Positions 6,939 through 13,781 of a DNA stretch of 13,955 bases are shown piece by piece (the first letter of the stretch is position 1; each line of letters starts with the position of its first letter). A model generated the notes under the pieces. That model ran no database searches and was not told the origin of the DNA. It worked only from the letters and a program-made list of their open reading frames with translations. A program made the position numbers and the translations under genes. Source of the stretch: Kangiellaceae bacterium. Its GTDB lineage: Bacteria; Pseudomonadota; Gammaproteobacteria; Enterobacterales; Kangiellaceae. Location: NCBI GenBank assembly GCA_030590405.1, contig JAUUYO010000065.1, positions 1-13,955 of the forward strand. The letters are read 5' to 3'.

Positions 6939-7559
6939 TTATTTCAAAAATCCGTTTTCTGTAAGGTAATTGAGAATTTGTTCTACACATTCTTGTGGGT
7001 TGTATTTAGCGGTATCAATGGTTATCTCAGGGCCGTAAGGTACTTGATAGTCAGAATCAATGCCGGTAAATTTATGGATCTCACCACGCCGGGCTTTTTT
7101 ATACAGACCTTTCGGGTCACGTTCTTCGCAAACTGCAAGCGGCGCGTCAACAAAGACTTCAACAAACTCTCCATCACCTAACAAACTTCGCGCAAACGCC
7201 CGATCAGTTCTAAAAGGCGATATAAAAGCCGCTAATACAATTTCGCCAGAATCAACAAAAAGCTTGCATAGCTCACTAATTCGGCGGATATTTTCCACTC
7301 GATCTCTATCAGAAAAACCAAGATCACCACACAAACCATGACGAATGTTGTCACCGTCTAACAAATAACTTTGTTTGCTGAGTTCAAACAACTTCTGCTC
7401 TAACAAATTGGCAATGGTTGATTTTCCTGAGCCACTAAGGCCAGTAAACCATAAAACACACGGCTTTTGCTGTTTTGCTTTAGCTCGCTGTTGTTTACCT
7501 ATTTTGTGCTGGTGCCAAACGACGTTATCTAAATTATCTTGTTGCTGTTTTGTTGACAT
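6939..7559 (-). CDS. cysC: Adenylylsulfate kinase (APS kinase)
   Basis: CysC phosphorylates APS at the 3' position with ATP to give PAPS, the donor for sulfate reduction or for sulfotransferases. The 206 residues fit a stand-alone enzyme (E. coli 201). The P-loop GLSGSGKST is at 40-48. The substrate-binding segment DGDNIRHGLCGDLGFSDRDR starts at 68, followed by FISPFR, VDAPLAVCEERDPKGLYKKAR (APS-binding lid) and GIDSDYQVP. The ATG at 7559 has AGAG about 11 bases upstream. The gene order is cysD-cysC-cysN instead of the E. coli cysD-cysN-cysC, and a 224-bp gap with repeats separates it from cysD, so it may have its own promoter. Confidence 0.97.
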   Translation of the reverse strand: MSTKQQQDNLDNVVWHQHKIGKQQRAKAKQQKPCVLWFTGLSGSGKSTIANLLEQKLFELSKQSYLLDGDNIRHGLCGDLGFSDRDRVENIRRISELCKLFVDSGEIVLAAFISPFRTDRAFARSLLGDGEFVEVFVDAPLAVCEERDPKGLYKKARRGEIHKFTGIDSDYQVPYGPEITIDTAKYNPQECVEQILNYLTENGFLK

Positions 7560-7582
7560 TTTTGTTTATGCTCTTTGAAAAT

Positions 7583-7611
7583 AATTTAAGTTAATCGATA
7601 AATTATGGTAA
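7583..7611 (-). promoter_or_regulatory. Weak candidate promoter for cysC-cysN
   Basis: On the minus strand TTACCA (7611-7606) and TAAATT (7588-7583) are 17 bases apart, each matching the consensus at four of six positions. The site is between the hairpin repeat and the cysC start. It would let cysCN be expressed even if the hairpin repeat stops or reduces transcripts coming from cysD. AT-rich DNA gives such matches by chance. Confidence 0.3.
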
Positions 7612-7614
7612 CTA

Positions 7615-7712
7615 TGTAGGGTGGATTAGAGCGTATTTTTGCTCGTAACCCACCTTATTGCTATCAAGTTCATGTCGGATTACGGCCAAAGAAACGGCCT
7701 AATCCAACCTGC
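7615..7712 (+). repeat. Two-hairpin dispersed repeat, copy A (between cysD and cysC)
   Basis: This is one of three related elements of about 100 bp in the window, oriented here from GTAGGGTG to CCTGC. Hairpin 1 pairs GGTGGATTAGAGC with GCTCGTAACCCACC (one bulge). Hairpin 2, near the far end, pairs GGATTACGGCC with GGCCTAATCC (one bulge). A spacer of about 20 bases lies between them. The copies at 11127-11229 and 12673-12775 share both arms and the ATGTCGGATTAC block. This two-palindrome layout resembles REP/BIME elements or a small MITE. No transposase lies nearby. Confidence 0.85.
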
Positions 7713-7743
7713 GGGTTTCATTCTTTATTAGCAGCCCGCACAC

Positions 7744-7794
7744 TTTATTCTAAAAATACCTTTATTCTAAAAATACCCTTATTCTAAAAATACC
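7744..7794. repeat. Three 17-bp tandem repeats overlapping the cysD stop codon
   Basis: The unit TTTATTCTAAAAATACC occurs three times in a row (7744-7760, 7761-7777, 7778-7794), with one base changed in the last. Read on the minus strand, the first unit encodes the final Tyr-Phe of CysD and its TAG stop, and the next two are copies placed downstream. It therefore looks like a tandem duplication of the 3' end of cysD. Because the true stop comes first, the protein is not changed. Confidence 0.9.
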
Positions 7795-8686
7795 CTTCGA
7801 TCTTCTTCTTTTCCATTGACCCGGTTGAATCGCTGTCAATCATCCTGCCTTGCCTTTCTGAGGTTTTAGTCAAAAGCATTTCCTGGATAATTTCTGGTAA
7901 GGTTGTCGCTTCTGACTCAACCGCGCCAGTTAGAGGATAACAACCTAAAGTCCTGAATCGCACCGATTTCATCATGGGCTTTTCCCCCTTTTCAAGAGGC
8001 ATACGCTCATCATCTACCATGACTAAAACACCATCTCTTTCAACAACTGGTCGTTTTTTGGAAAGATATAATGATGGGATTTCAATGTTTTCCTGATAGA
8101 TATATTGCCAGATGTCCAGCTCCGTCCAATTGGATAAAGGGAATACCCGAATACTTTCGCCTTTGTCTATTCTGCCGTTATAGATATCCCACAGCTCTGG
8201 GCGCTGATTTTTAGGATCCCAACGATGGGCAGAATCTCTGAATGAATAAACCCGTTCTTTTGCGCGAGATTTTTCTTCATCTCGCCTTGCGCCGCCAAAA
8301 GCAGCATCAAATTTATAATGGTCGAGCGCCTGCTTTAATCCAGCGGTTTTCATAATGTCGGTATGTTTGGAACTGCCATGGACGAATGGATTAATATCCA
8401 TCGCCAAACCATCAGGATTTTTATGAACCAATAGATCAAAACCGATCTCAGCAGCCACTTTGTCTCGAAATTCAATCATTTCTTTGAATTTCCAGTTGGT
8501 ATCCACATGTAATAATGGAAAGGGGATTTTCCCCGGATAAAAAGCCTTGCGAGCCAAGTGTAATAAAACTGAGGAGTCTTTACCTACCGAGTAAAGCATA
8601 ACAGGATTATCAAATTCTGCCGCTACTTCACGAAAAATCTGAATACTTTCGGCTTCTAACTGGGATAAATGGGAATGTTTTTTCAT
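7784..8686 (-). CDS. cysD: Sulfate adenylyltransferase subunit 2
   Basis: This is the catalytic subunit of ATP sulfurylase, which forms APS from sulfate and ATP together with CysN. The 300 residues compare with 302 in E. coli and align along the full length by eye. The PP-loop SVGKDSS (33-39) binds ATP pyrophosphate. FPLLHVDTNWKF, GGARRDEEKSRAKER (131-145), FRDSAHRWDPKNQRPELW and RFRTLGCYPLTGAVES are all family blocks, and the protein ends in the usual GYF. The ATG at 8686 has only a weak ribosome-binding site (AAGAAC). It is the first gene of the cysD-cysC-cysN group. Cys promoters are usually CysB-dependent; an extended -10 without a good -35 upstream would fit that. Confidence 0.98.
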   Translation of the reverse strand: MKKHSHLSQLEAESIQIFREVAAEFDNPVMLYSVGKDSSVLLHLARKAFYPGKIPFPLLHVDTNWKFKEMIEFRDKVAAEIGFDLLVHKNPDGLAMDINPFVHGSSKHTDIMKTAGLKQALDHYKFDAAFGGARRDEEKSRAKERVYSFRDSAHRWDPKNQRPELWDIYNGRIDKGESIRVFPLSNWTELDIWQYIYQENIEIPSLYLSKKRPVVERDGVLVMVDDERMPLEKGEKPMMKSVRFRTLGCYPLTGAVESEATTLPEIIQEMLLTKTSERQGRMIDSDSTGSMEKKKIEGYF

Positions 8687-8770
8687 TTAATAAGTTCTTT
8701 TTAAATTAATCCTTTAGTCTAGCGCCTGCTGCTCTTTGCTAAGTCGACATCTAGATGCATATCGCGGCAA

Positions 8771-8796
8771 ATAATAGCAGATCCCTTGACAAAGGG
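8771..8796 (-). promoter_or_regulatory. Candidate cysD promoter (extended -10) with adjoining inverted repeat
   Basis: On the minus strand TGCTATTAT (8779-8771) fits an extended -10 element, about 85 bases before the cysD ATG. No good -35 hexamer sits at the right distance. Just upstream is a small inverted repeat, CCCTT-TGTC-AAGGG (8783-8796). Activator-dependent promoters, such as those using CysB, often lack a -35, but I cannot identify a CysB site. Apart from this, the 287 bp between cysD and the next gene show only AT-rich sequence and a weak TAAAAT at 8925-8930 that could serve the plus-strand gene. Confidence 0.4.
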
Positions 8797-8973
8797 CAGC
8801 TAAAATACACCTTGCAATAAAAAAATAACTAATAGTTCTAGCCTGACACCTCCGCTAGCTAAATCTGGAAATAATTTATTACGTCTTTTGAGGATTAATC
8901 CTTTTTTATGCTGATCTAAATTGATAAAATCGCATCAATCCTGACTAAATAACCAAACAATAACGGAATAGAC

Positions 8974-9387
8974 GTGTTCATAGGAAAGCTTTTCGATATT
9001 ATATTCAATCAAAAACAGACCCATAAATGGCAAGTTGTCTTTTGGCTAAATGCAAGCTTACTGCTCTACCTTACCTTGATGCCTTCTTTAGGCCATCATA
9101 TAAGTTACCGGAATATCGACAAGGTCTTTCATTTTATTGGCTTTGGCGCGTTCGCTTTTTTCTGTTTGCTGGCTTTTCCAAGGTTACATATTTTGTGGGC
9201 AGTGACTATTTCCTGCTCGTTAGGCGTTGTAGTTGAACTTATACAGGCGCTCTTGCCCCATAGGGGATTTAGTTATGCCGATATGATTGCTGATTTTGCA
9301 GGTATCATTGCCGCAGTGACTTTTCTCTGGATAGGCCGAAAGGTCGCTTTGCAAAGGGATAAGAAGCCAGGAGATACCTGCGGCTAG
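8974..9387 (+). CDS. Small VanZ-like membrane protein
   Basis: This 137-residue protein is the only plus-strand gene. It starts at GTG (8974) with CGGAA about eight bases upstream; an in-frame stop lies eight codons before. Four hydrophobic segments are visible at about residues 20-37, 51-68, 71-92 and 103-121. DKVFHFIGFGAFAFF and VELIQALLPHRGFSYADMIADFAG carry the VanZ-family pattern (Glu88, Gln91, Arg97, Asp103), with Asp107 where Asn is common. VanZ of enterococci gives low-level teicoplanin resistance, but most proteobacterial relatives have no known role, so no function is claimed. It is divergent from cysD and unlike its neighbours in function. A palindromic element lies exactly at its stop codon. 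Confidence 0.85.
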   Translation: MFIGKLFDIIFNQKQTHKWQVVFWLNASLLLYLTLMPSLGHHISYRNIDKVFHFIGFGAFAFFCLLAFPRLHILWAVTISCSLGVVVELIQALLPHRGFSYADMIADFAGIIAAVTFLWIGRKVALQRDKKPGDTCG

Positions 9388-9548
9388 GAACCTGTCCGAG
9401 AATAGAGACCGTAACGAGGGAAAGTAATTTTGAGTTAGATTCGTCGGTCATTTGAGACGAATAGCCAGTCTATTTAACGAAAATGAGCGGCAAATCTAGC
9501 CAAAATAGCTTTTCCGTAGTAGGTTTCCTATTCTCGGACAGGCTCCTA
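9385..9548. mobile_element. MITE-like palindromic element at a CTAG target with TA duplication
   Basis: The 160 bp at 9387-9546 begin GGAACCTGTCCGAGAATAG and end with the inverse complement CTATTCTCGGACAGGCTCC (one mismatch). They are flanked by TA on both sides (9385-9386, 9547-9548) within C-TA...TA-G. The similarity of the two arms goes on, imperfectly, to the centre (CCAGT at 9465-9469), so the whole element can fold into one long hairpin. It has no coding capacity. TA duplication at CTAG is known for IS5-family elements of the IS427 type, so a non-autonomous derivative of such an IS is plausible. No matching transposase is in the window. Confidence 0.8.
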
Positions 9549-9555
9549 GGTAATG

Positions 9556-9576
9556 AAAAAAGGCCGAAAAACGGCT
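9556..9576 (-). terminator. Rho-independent terminator after manC
   Basis: On the minus strand a short GC-rich stem (GCCG, five T, CGGC) is followed by C and six T residues. It overlaps the end of the manC stop codon by one base. The stem is only four pairs, so efficiency may be moderate. The neighbouring palindromic element (9387-9546) would add a second strong hairpin. Confidence 0.6.
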
Positions 9577-10993
9577 AAGCCCTTCCGTAATTATCCTCAA
9601 GTCGAACAATATCATCTTCGCCCAAATAAGAACCGGTTTGAACTTCAATTAATTCTAGCGGCACTTTGCCTGGGTTTTCTAATGCATGAATTTGACCGAT
9701 GGGAATATAAGTCGACTCATTTTCGCTAACCAGAAAAGTTTGGTCGCCATTAGTAACACTCGCAGTACCATTAACAACCACCCAGTGCTCGGCGCGATGA
9801 TGATGTTTTTGCACGCTTAATTTAGCCCCAGGTTTAACCGTAATTCGCTTAACCTGATAACGAGAACCAACGTCAATTGAATCATATTTACCCCAGGGGC
9901 GATAAACTTCACGGTGAATTTTCCATTCTTCCCGATTTGACTTTTTAAGCTCATCAACGATACTTTTAACGTTTTGCACCTTATTTTTATCCGCCACCAA
10001 AATCGCATCTTTGGTATCAACAACAATGATATTTTCAAGTCCGAGAATTGAGATCAGACGATCTTCACCTAAAACCAGGCAATCCTTAGAATCATGGCTA
10101 ATCACATCACCATTAAAGCAATTTCCATCATCATCTTTTTCGCTGACGTCTAAAATAGCGGACCAAGAACCAATATCGCTCCACTGAGCATCTAACGGAA
10201 TGACTACTGCGCTATCGGTTTTTTCCATGACCGCGTAATCAATTGAATCTGAAGGGCAAGTGGCAAAAATGGCTTCTTCGATACGAATAAAATCCAGATC
10301 TTTAGCTGCAGATTTTATGCCTTCACGGCAGACTTTAAGTATTTCGGGGCTGTATTTTTCCAGCTCTTCAAGGTATCGACTCGCTTTAAACAAAAACATG
10401 CCGCTGTTCCAATAAAATTTACCGCTATCCAGATATTCCTGAGCTGTTTTTAGGTTGGGCTTTTCAACAAATTTTTGAACTTTAAAATTATCGACCCCAA
10501 TGTTATTTTCGATACAAACATCGCCACGCTGAATATAGCCATAGCCAGTCTCCGGCGCATCAGGCACAATCCCAAAGGTCACAAGATTGCCTTTATTCGC
10601 CAAGCCGATAGCGCCATTGACAGCAGTTTCGAAATGATGAACTTCCTTGATAACATGATCGGCCGCTAAAACTAATAGCAGTGGGTCCTCGCCATTTTCG
10701 GTAGCTCTTAATGCAGCCAAAGCAATCGCAGGCGCTGTATTTCGACCAACAGGTTCCAAAATAATATCACCACATTTTCCAATGCTATGTAATTGCTCAG
10801 CGACCAGAAATCGATGTTCCTGATTACAAATCACCATCGGGTTACTAATTTCCATATTGGCCAAACGGTGCACAGTGTCTTGAATCATGGTGTTTTCACC
10901 GACTATATTCAAAAACTGTTTAGGATACATTGAACGAGATAAAGGCCAAAGACGTGAACCAGTTCCACCAGCCATTATAATAGGTAAGATCAT
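9575..10993 (-). CDS. manC: Mannose-1-phosphate guanylyltransferase / mannose-6-phosphate isomerase (type II, bifunctional)
   Basis: The enzyme makes GDP-mannose from mannose-1-phosphate and GTP; the C-terminal domain interconverts fructose-6-phosphate and mannose-6-phosphate. The 472 residues compare with 478 in E. coli ManC. The N-terminal nucleotidyltransferase signature is GGTGSRLWPLSRSMYPKQF (9-27). VLAADHVI, GYGYIQRG, FVEKPN, FYWNSGMF and SIDYAVMEKT follow. The cupin isomerase domain (about 350-472) has RPWGKYDSID, QKHHHRAEHWVVVNGTA (starting at 395, with metal-binding His397-399 and His403) and IPIGQIHALENPG. The ATG at 10993 has AAGGA upstream, and a good promoter stands before it. 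The product feeds polysaccharide synthesis together with the phosphomannomutase encoded upstream. Confidence 0.97.
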   Translation of the reverse strand: MILPIIMAGGTGSRLWPLSRSMYPKQFLNIVGENTMIQDTVHRLANMEISNPMVICNQEHRFLVAEQLHSIGKCGDIILEPVGRNTAPAIALAALRATENGEDPLLLVLAADHVIKEVHHFETAVNGAIGLANKGNLVTFGIVPDAPETGYGYIQRGDVCIENNIGVDNFKVQKFVEKPNLKTAQEYLDSGKFYWNSGMFLFKASRYLEELEKYSPEILKVCREGIKSAAKDLDFIRIEEAIFATCPSDSIDYAVMEKTDSAVVIPLDAQWSDIGSWSAILDVSEKDDDGNCFNGDVISHDSKDCLVLGEDRLISILGLENIIVVDTKDAILVADKNKVQNVKSIVDELKKSNREEWKIHREVYRPWGKYDSIDVGSRYQVKRITVKPGAKLSVQKHHHRAEHWVVVNGTASVTNGDQTFLVSENESTYIPIGQIHALENPGKVPLELIEVQTGSYLGEDDIVRLEDNYGRA

Positions 10994-11035
10994 TTTTTTA
11001 GTTATCCTTAATAAAAAACCAGGTGCTAGCGGCTA

Positions 11036-11063
11036 ATTATCCATTGCCCAGACTCTAAGTCAA
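11036..11063 (-). promoter_or_regulatory. Sigma-70 promoter for manC
   Basis: On the minus strand TTGACT (11063-11058) and GATAAT (11041-11036) each match the consensus at five of six positions and are 16 bases apart. The start of transcription would be near 11029, giving a short leader of about 35 bases before the manC ATG. This makes manC transcription independent of the phosphomannomutase gene upstream. Confidence 0.65.
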
Positions 11064-11126
11064 TAGGATTTAAAATTTTTAGACCCTGATTATTTGTCAG
11101 AAATACCTATGCTAACTAAAGTTAAT

Positions 11127-11229
11127 CGTAGGTTAATGGATTAGACCGGCTGTCTGGCCGTAATCCGACATCAAGACATATGAAGAAATGGTGTATTACG
11201 AGAATAATGACTCTCGAATACACCCTACG
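11127..11229 (-). repeat. Two-hairpin dispersed repeat, copy C (between the phosphomannomutase gene and manC, inverted)
   Basis: This copy is in the opposite orientation to the other two. Read on the minus strand it starts CGTAGGGTGTATTCGAGAG and ends ACCTACG. Hairpin 1 pairs GGTGTATTCGAGA with TCTCGTAATACACC (one bulge); hairpin 2 is GGATTACGGC...GCCGGTCTAATCC. Where copy A has GTGG/CCAC in the stem, this copy has GTGT/ACAC, a compensatory change. It begins 17 bases after the phosphomannomutase stop codon and could serve as the 3' end of that transcript. Confidence 0.85.
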
Positions 11230-11246
11230 AAACTGGAACCTTTTAT

Positions 11247-12647
11247 TCAGACTTCTTTCTCAATCTCAGCTAATAATTCTTCTGTCTTAATTTTCATCAA
11301 TTCCAGATCCCCTCGGGTTTCCAGATTTAAACGGATCACAGGCTCTGTGTTAGATGCTCTCAAATTAAACCGCCAATCCTGGTATTCAATGCTGATCCCA
11401 TCAGTTTTATCAATTAACAATGCATCTTTAGAGTAAATCGCTTCAATTCGCTGAATAGTCGCCTGAGCATCATTCACCTTTCGGTTAATTTCGCCGGGCG
11501 AAGGGAATTTTTCGATCCGCTCTTTAACTAACTTCGATAACGGTTTGTTTTTCAAGCAAACTAACTCTGCCACTAACAACCAGGGGATCATACCGCTATC
11601 ACAATAACCGAAATCTCGGAAATAATGATGAGCACTCATTTCGCCGCCATAAACCGCATCTTCCTGACGCATTCTTTCTTTAATAAACGCATGTCCCGTC
11701 TTGCTCTGAATGGCTTGACCTTGCATTTTGTCAGCAATCTCGATGGTATTCCAGGTGAGTCTTGGGTCATGGATCACTTTTTCCCCTTTATTCTTAGCTA
11801 AGAATGCTTCCGCCAACAATCCAACAATATAATAGCCTTCAATAAACTGACCTTTCTCATCAAACAAAAAACAACGATCAAAATCACCGTCCCATGCGAT
11901 CCCAAAATCAGCTCCTGATTCCAGGACTGCTTTCGAAGTCACTGCTCGATTTTCAACTAAAATGGGGTTAGGGATCCCATTAGGGAAAGTTGGCTCCGGT
12001 TCATGGTGAATTTTGACAAAAGAGATTGGAACTGAATGCTTAACAAATAGCCGCTCCACTTCATCTATCACATGGCCTGCAGCGCCATTACCAGAGTTAA
12101 CCACTAGTTTTAATGGCTTGATATTTTTCACATCGACATAAGTCAGCAAATGCTCAACATATTCAGAAAGGATCGATAACTTTCGATACTCTCCTCTGGT
12201 TACTTTATTTTCCTCAATCCTCGCTCCCAGCTCCTCGCTCCTGCTTGGCATATTTTCTGCCAAACGCTTTATATCTAATAATCCAGTATCACCAGAGACT
12301 GGCCGAGAACCTTGACGTACGGGTTTCATGCCATTGTAATCAATTGGATTGTGGGAAGCGGTCACTTCAATACCGCCATCCACCTTTAAATGCTGAACAG
12401 CAAAATAAACTTCTTCGGTTCCGGTCATACCAATATCAATCACATCAAAACCAGCGTCCATGATGCCATCGGCTAAAGCCATTTTTAGCTCTTCGCTAGT
12501 TTCTCTTACATCGCCGCCTAATACCACTGACTTAGGTTGTAAAAATTCAGCATAGGCTCGACCTATTCGATAAGCAATATCGGTATTGAGTTCTTCACCT
12601 AATTGACCTCGAATATCGTAGGCTTTGAAACAAGTTAGTTCTTTCAA
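11247..12647 (-). CDS. manB: Phosphomannomutase (CpsG/ManB type)
   Basis: The enzyme turns mannose-6-phosphate into mannose-1-phosphate, the substrate of ManC. The protein has 466 residues (E. coli CpsG 456) and closely resembles CpsG from end to end by eye. The active-site phosphoserine loop is TASHNP (96-101, Ser98). The metal-binding loop is DGDFDR (253-258), the sugar-specificity loop GEMSAHH (335-341) and the phosphate-binding loop RASNTEP (430-436). KAYDIRG at the N-terminus and GHAFIKERMR are further signatures. The start is TTG at 12647, with AGGA seven bases upstream; translation as (M)KELTCFKAYDIRG matches the CpsG N-terminus (MKKLTCFKAYDIRG). There is no in-frame ATG nearby. A weak promoter may lie in 12776-12823 (CATAAT), upstream of repeat copy B. 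Confidence 0.96.
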   Translation of the reverse strand: MKELTCFKAYDIRGQLGEELNTDIAYRIGRAYAEFLQPKSVVLGGDVRETSEELKMALADGIMDAGFDVIDIGMTGTEEVYFAVQHLKVDGGIEVTASHNPIDYNGMKPVRQGSRPVSGDTGLLDIKRLAENMPSRSEELGARIEENKVTRGEYRKLSILSEYVEHLLTYVDVKNIKPLKLVVNSGNGAAGHVIDEVERLFVKHSVPISFVKIHHEPEPTFPNGIPNPILVENRAVTSKAVLESGADFGIAWDGDFDRCFLFDEKGQFIEGYYIVGLLAEAFLAKNKGEKVIHDPRLTWNTIEIADKMQGQAIQSKTGHAFIKERMRQEDAVYGGEMSAHHYFRDFGYCDSGMIPWLLVAELVCLKNKPLSKLVKERIEKFPSPGEINRKVNDAQATIQRIEAIYSKDALLIDKTDGISIEYQDWRFNLRASNTEPVIRLNLETRGDLELMKIKTEELLAEIEKEV

Positions 12648-12672
12648 TGAGTTATCCTTTGTTTTTTAGGAT

Positions 12673-12775
12673 CGTAGAGTGTATTAGAGCGTTTTTGGCT
12701 CGTAATCCACCGATTTATTTGAATTTGACATCGATGTCGGATTACAACCAGAAAAAACGGTCTAATCCGAACTGC
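12673..12775 (+). repeat. Two-hairpin dispersed repeat, copy B (between galU and the phosphomannomutase gene)
   Basis: This copy has the same orientation as copy A, from GTAGAGTGTATTAGAGCG to CGAACTGC. Hairpin 1 pairs GTGTATTAGAG with CTCGTAATCCAC (one bulge and one mismatch). Hairpin 2 is GGATTACAACC...GGTCTAATCC. Between the hairpins it shares the CGATGTCGGATTAC block with copies A and C. It lies 25 bases before the TTG start of the phosphomannomutase gene, so any transcript running through from galU would include the hairpins in front of that gene's ribosome-binding site. Confidence 0.85.
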
Positions 12776-12823
12776 AAATGGCTGCGCGATATTATGATTA
12801 TTTGATTTAAAAATGCAACTACC

Positions 12824-13720
12824 TTAAAAATCTAGCTCTTTAAGATAAGCATGAAACTCTTCACCCTTTTCTTCATGCCTGAGACCATATTCAACAAACG
12901 CTTTCATATAACCGATCTTTGATCCACAGTCATGTGACTTTCCGACCATGTGAAATGCTTCAACCGTTTCCAATTTCATTAAACTGGCAATGGCGTCCGT
13001 CAATTGAATTTCGCCACCAGCTCCTGGCGGGGTAAAATCGAGTAGGTCCCAGATTTTTTCAGACAGAACATAACGGCCAACAACGGCTAAATTAGAAGGC
13101 GCTTCATCAACAGGTGGTTTTTCAACCACCTGGGTCATCTTAGCCGACTCACCGGGTTTTAACTCGACACCGCCGCAATCCGCTACCCCGTAACTGGATA
13201 CTTTTTCTTGCGGCACAGGCTCAACCATTATCTGGCTGGCTTTGGTTTGTTCATATCGGTTTAGCATAGCAGCCAAGTTTTCAGTTTTTAGGTCACTAGT
13301 GGCATCATCAATTAAAACATCAGGTAAAACCACCACAAATGGCGCTTCACCTACCAGTGGATGAGCTTTCAAAACAGCATGCCCCAAGCCTTTGGCTTCG
13401 CCTTGACGTATATGCATGATGGTGACATGTTTCGGACAAATGGCCTGAATTTCTTCTAACAATTGACGTTTTACACGCATTTCAAGAGTCGTTTCCAGCT
13501 CAAAAGATTTATCAAAATGATTTTCAATCGCATTTTTTGAAGAATGAGTCACCAACACTATTTCAGTAATTCCTGCGGCGATACACTCATTGACGATATA
13601 TTGGATCAAAGGTTTATCCACAATCGGCAGCATTTCCTTTGGGATCGCTTTGGTGGCTGGTAACATTCGTGTACCCAATCCTGCGACCGGGATGACTGCT
13701 TTGGTGATCTTTAATGTCAA
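12824..13720 (-). CDS. galU: UTP--glucose-1-phosphate uridylyltransferase
   Basis: GalU makes UDP-glucose from UTP and glucose-1-phosphate for surface polysaccharides, galactose metabolism and osmolytes. The 298 residues compare with 302 in E. coli. The nucleotide-binding signature GLGTRMLPATKAIPKEMLP is at 14-32. DKPLIQYIVNECIAAGI, VTHSSKNAIENHFD, RQGEAKGLGHAV, VVLPDVLID, VVEKP, PPGAGGEIQLTDAI and GKSHDCGSKIGYM follow in the usual order. The start is TTG at 13720, with AGGA seven bases before it. It gives (M)TLKITKAVIPVAG, which aligns with the E. coli N-terminus; the next in-frame ATG would remove the nucleotide-binding loop. No convincing promoter was found in the 61 bp before it, so it may be read from upstream. 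Confidence 0.97.
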   Translation of the reverse strand: MTLKITKAVIPVAGLGTRMLPATKAIPKEMLPIVDKPLIQYIVNECIAAGITEIVLVTHSSKNAIENHFDKSFELETTLEMRVKRQLLEEIQAICPKHVTIMHIRQGEAKGLGHAVLKAHPLVGEAPFVVVLPDVLIDDATSDLKTENLAAMLNRYEQTKASQIMVEPVPQEKVSSYGVADCGGVELKPGESAKMTQVVEKPPVDEAPSNLAVVGRYVLSEKIWDLLDFTPPGAGGEIQLTDAIASLMKLETVEAFHMVGKSHDCGSKIGYMKAFVEYGLRHEEKGEEFHAYLKELDF

Positions 13721-13781
13721 AATTATATCCTATTGATTCTTAGCCCGACTTTGCTCAAGGAGCGAGAGTTACTATTATCAG

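Noticed and set aside
6919..6990. Longer CysN start at 6990, overlapping cysC
   Set aside because: The 24 extra residues do not belong to the CysN family, the upstream ATG lies inside cysC, and the ATG at 6918 has a good ribosome-binding site and gives the family length of 475.
6690..7181. 163-codon plus-strand open frame across cysN and cysC
   Set aside because: It is antisense to two strongly conserved genes and shows no recognisable domain.
9385..9387. Idea that the palindromic element truncated the VanZ-like protein
   Set aside because: The element follows TA and begins with G. Removing it together with one TA copy leaves TA followed by the G at 9549, so the TAG stop is the same with or without the insertion.
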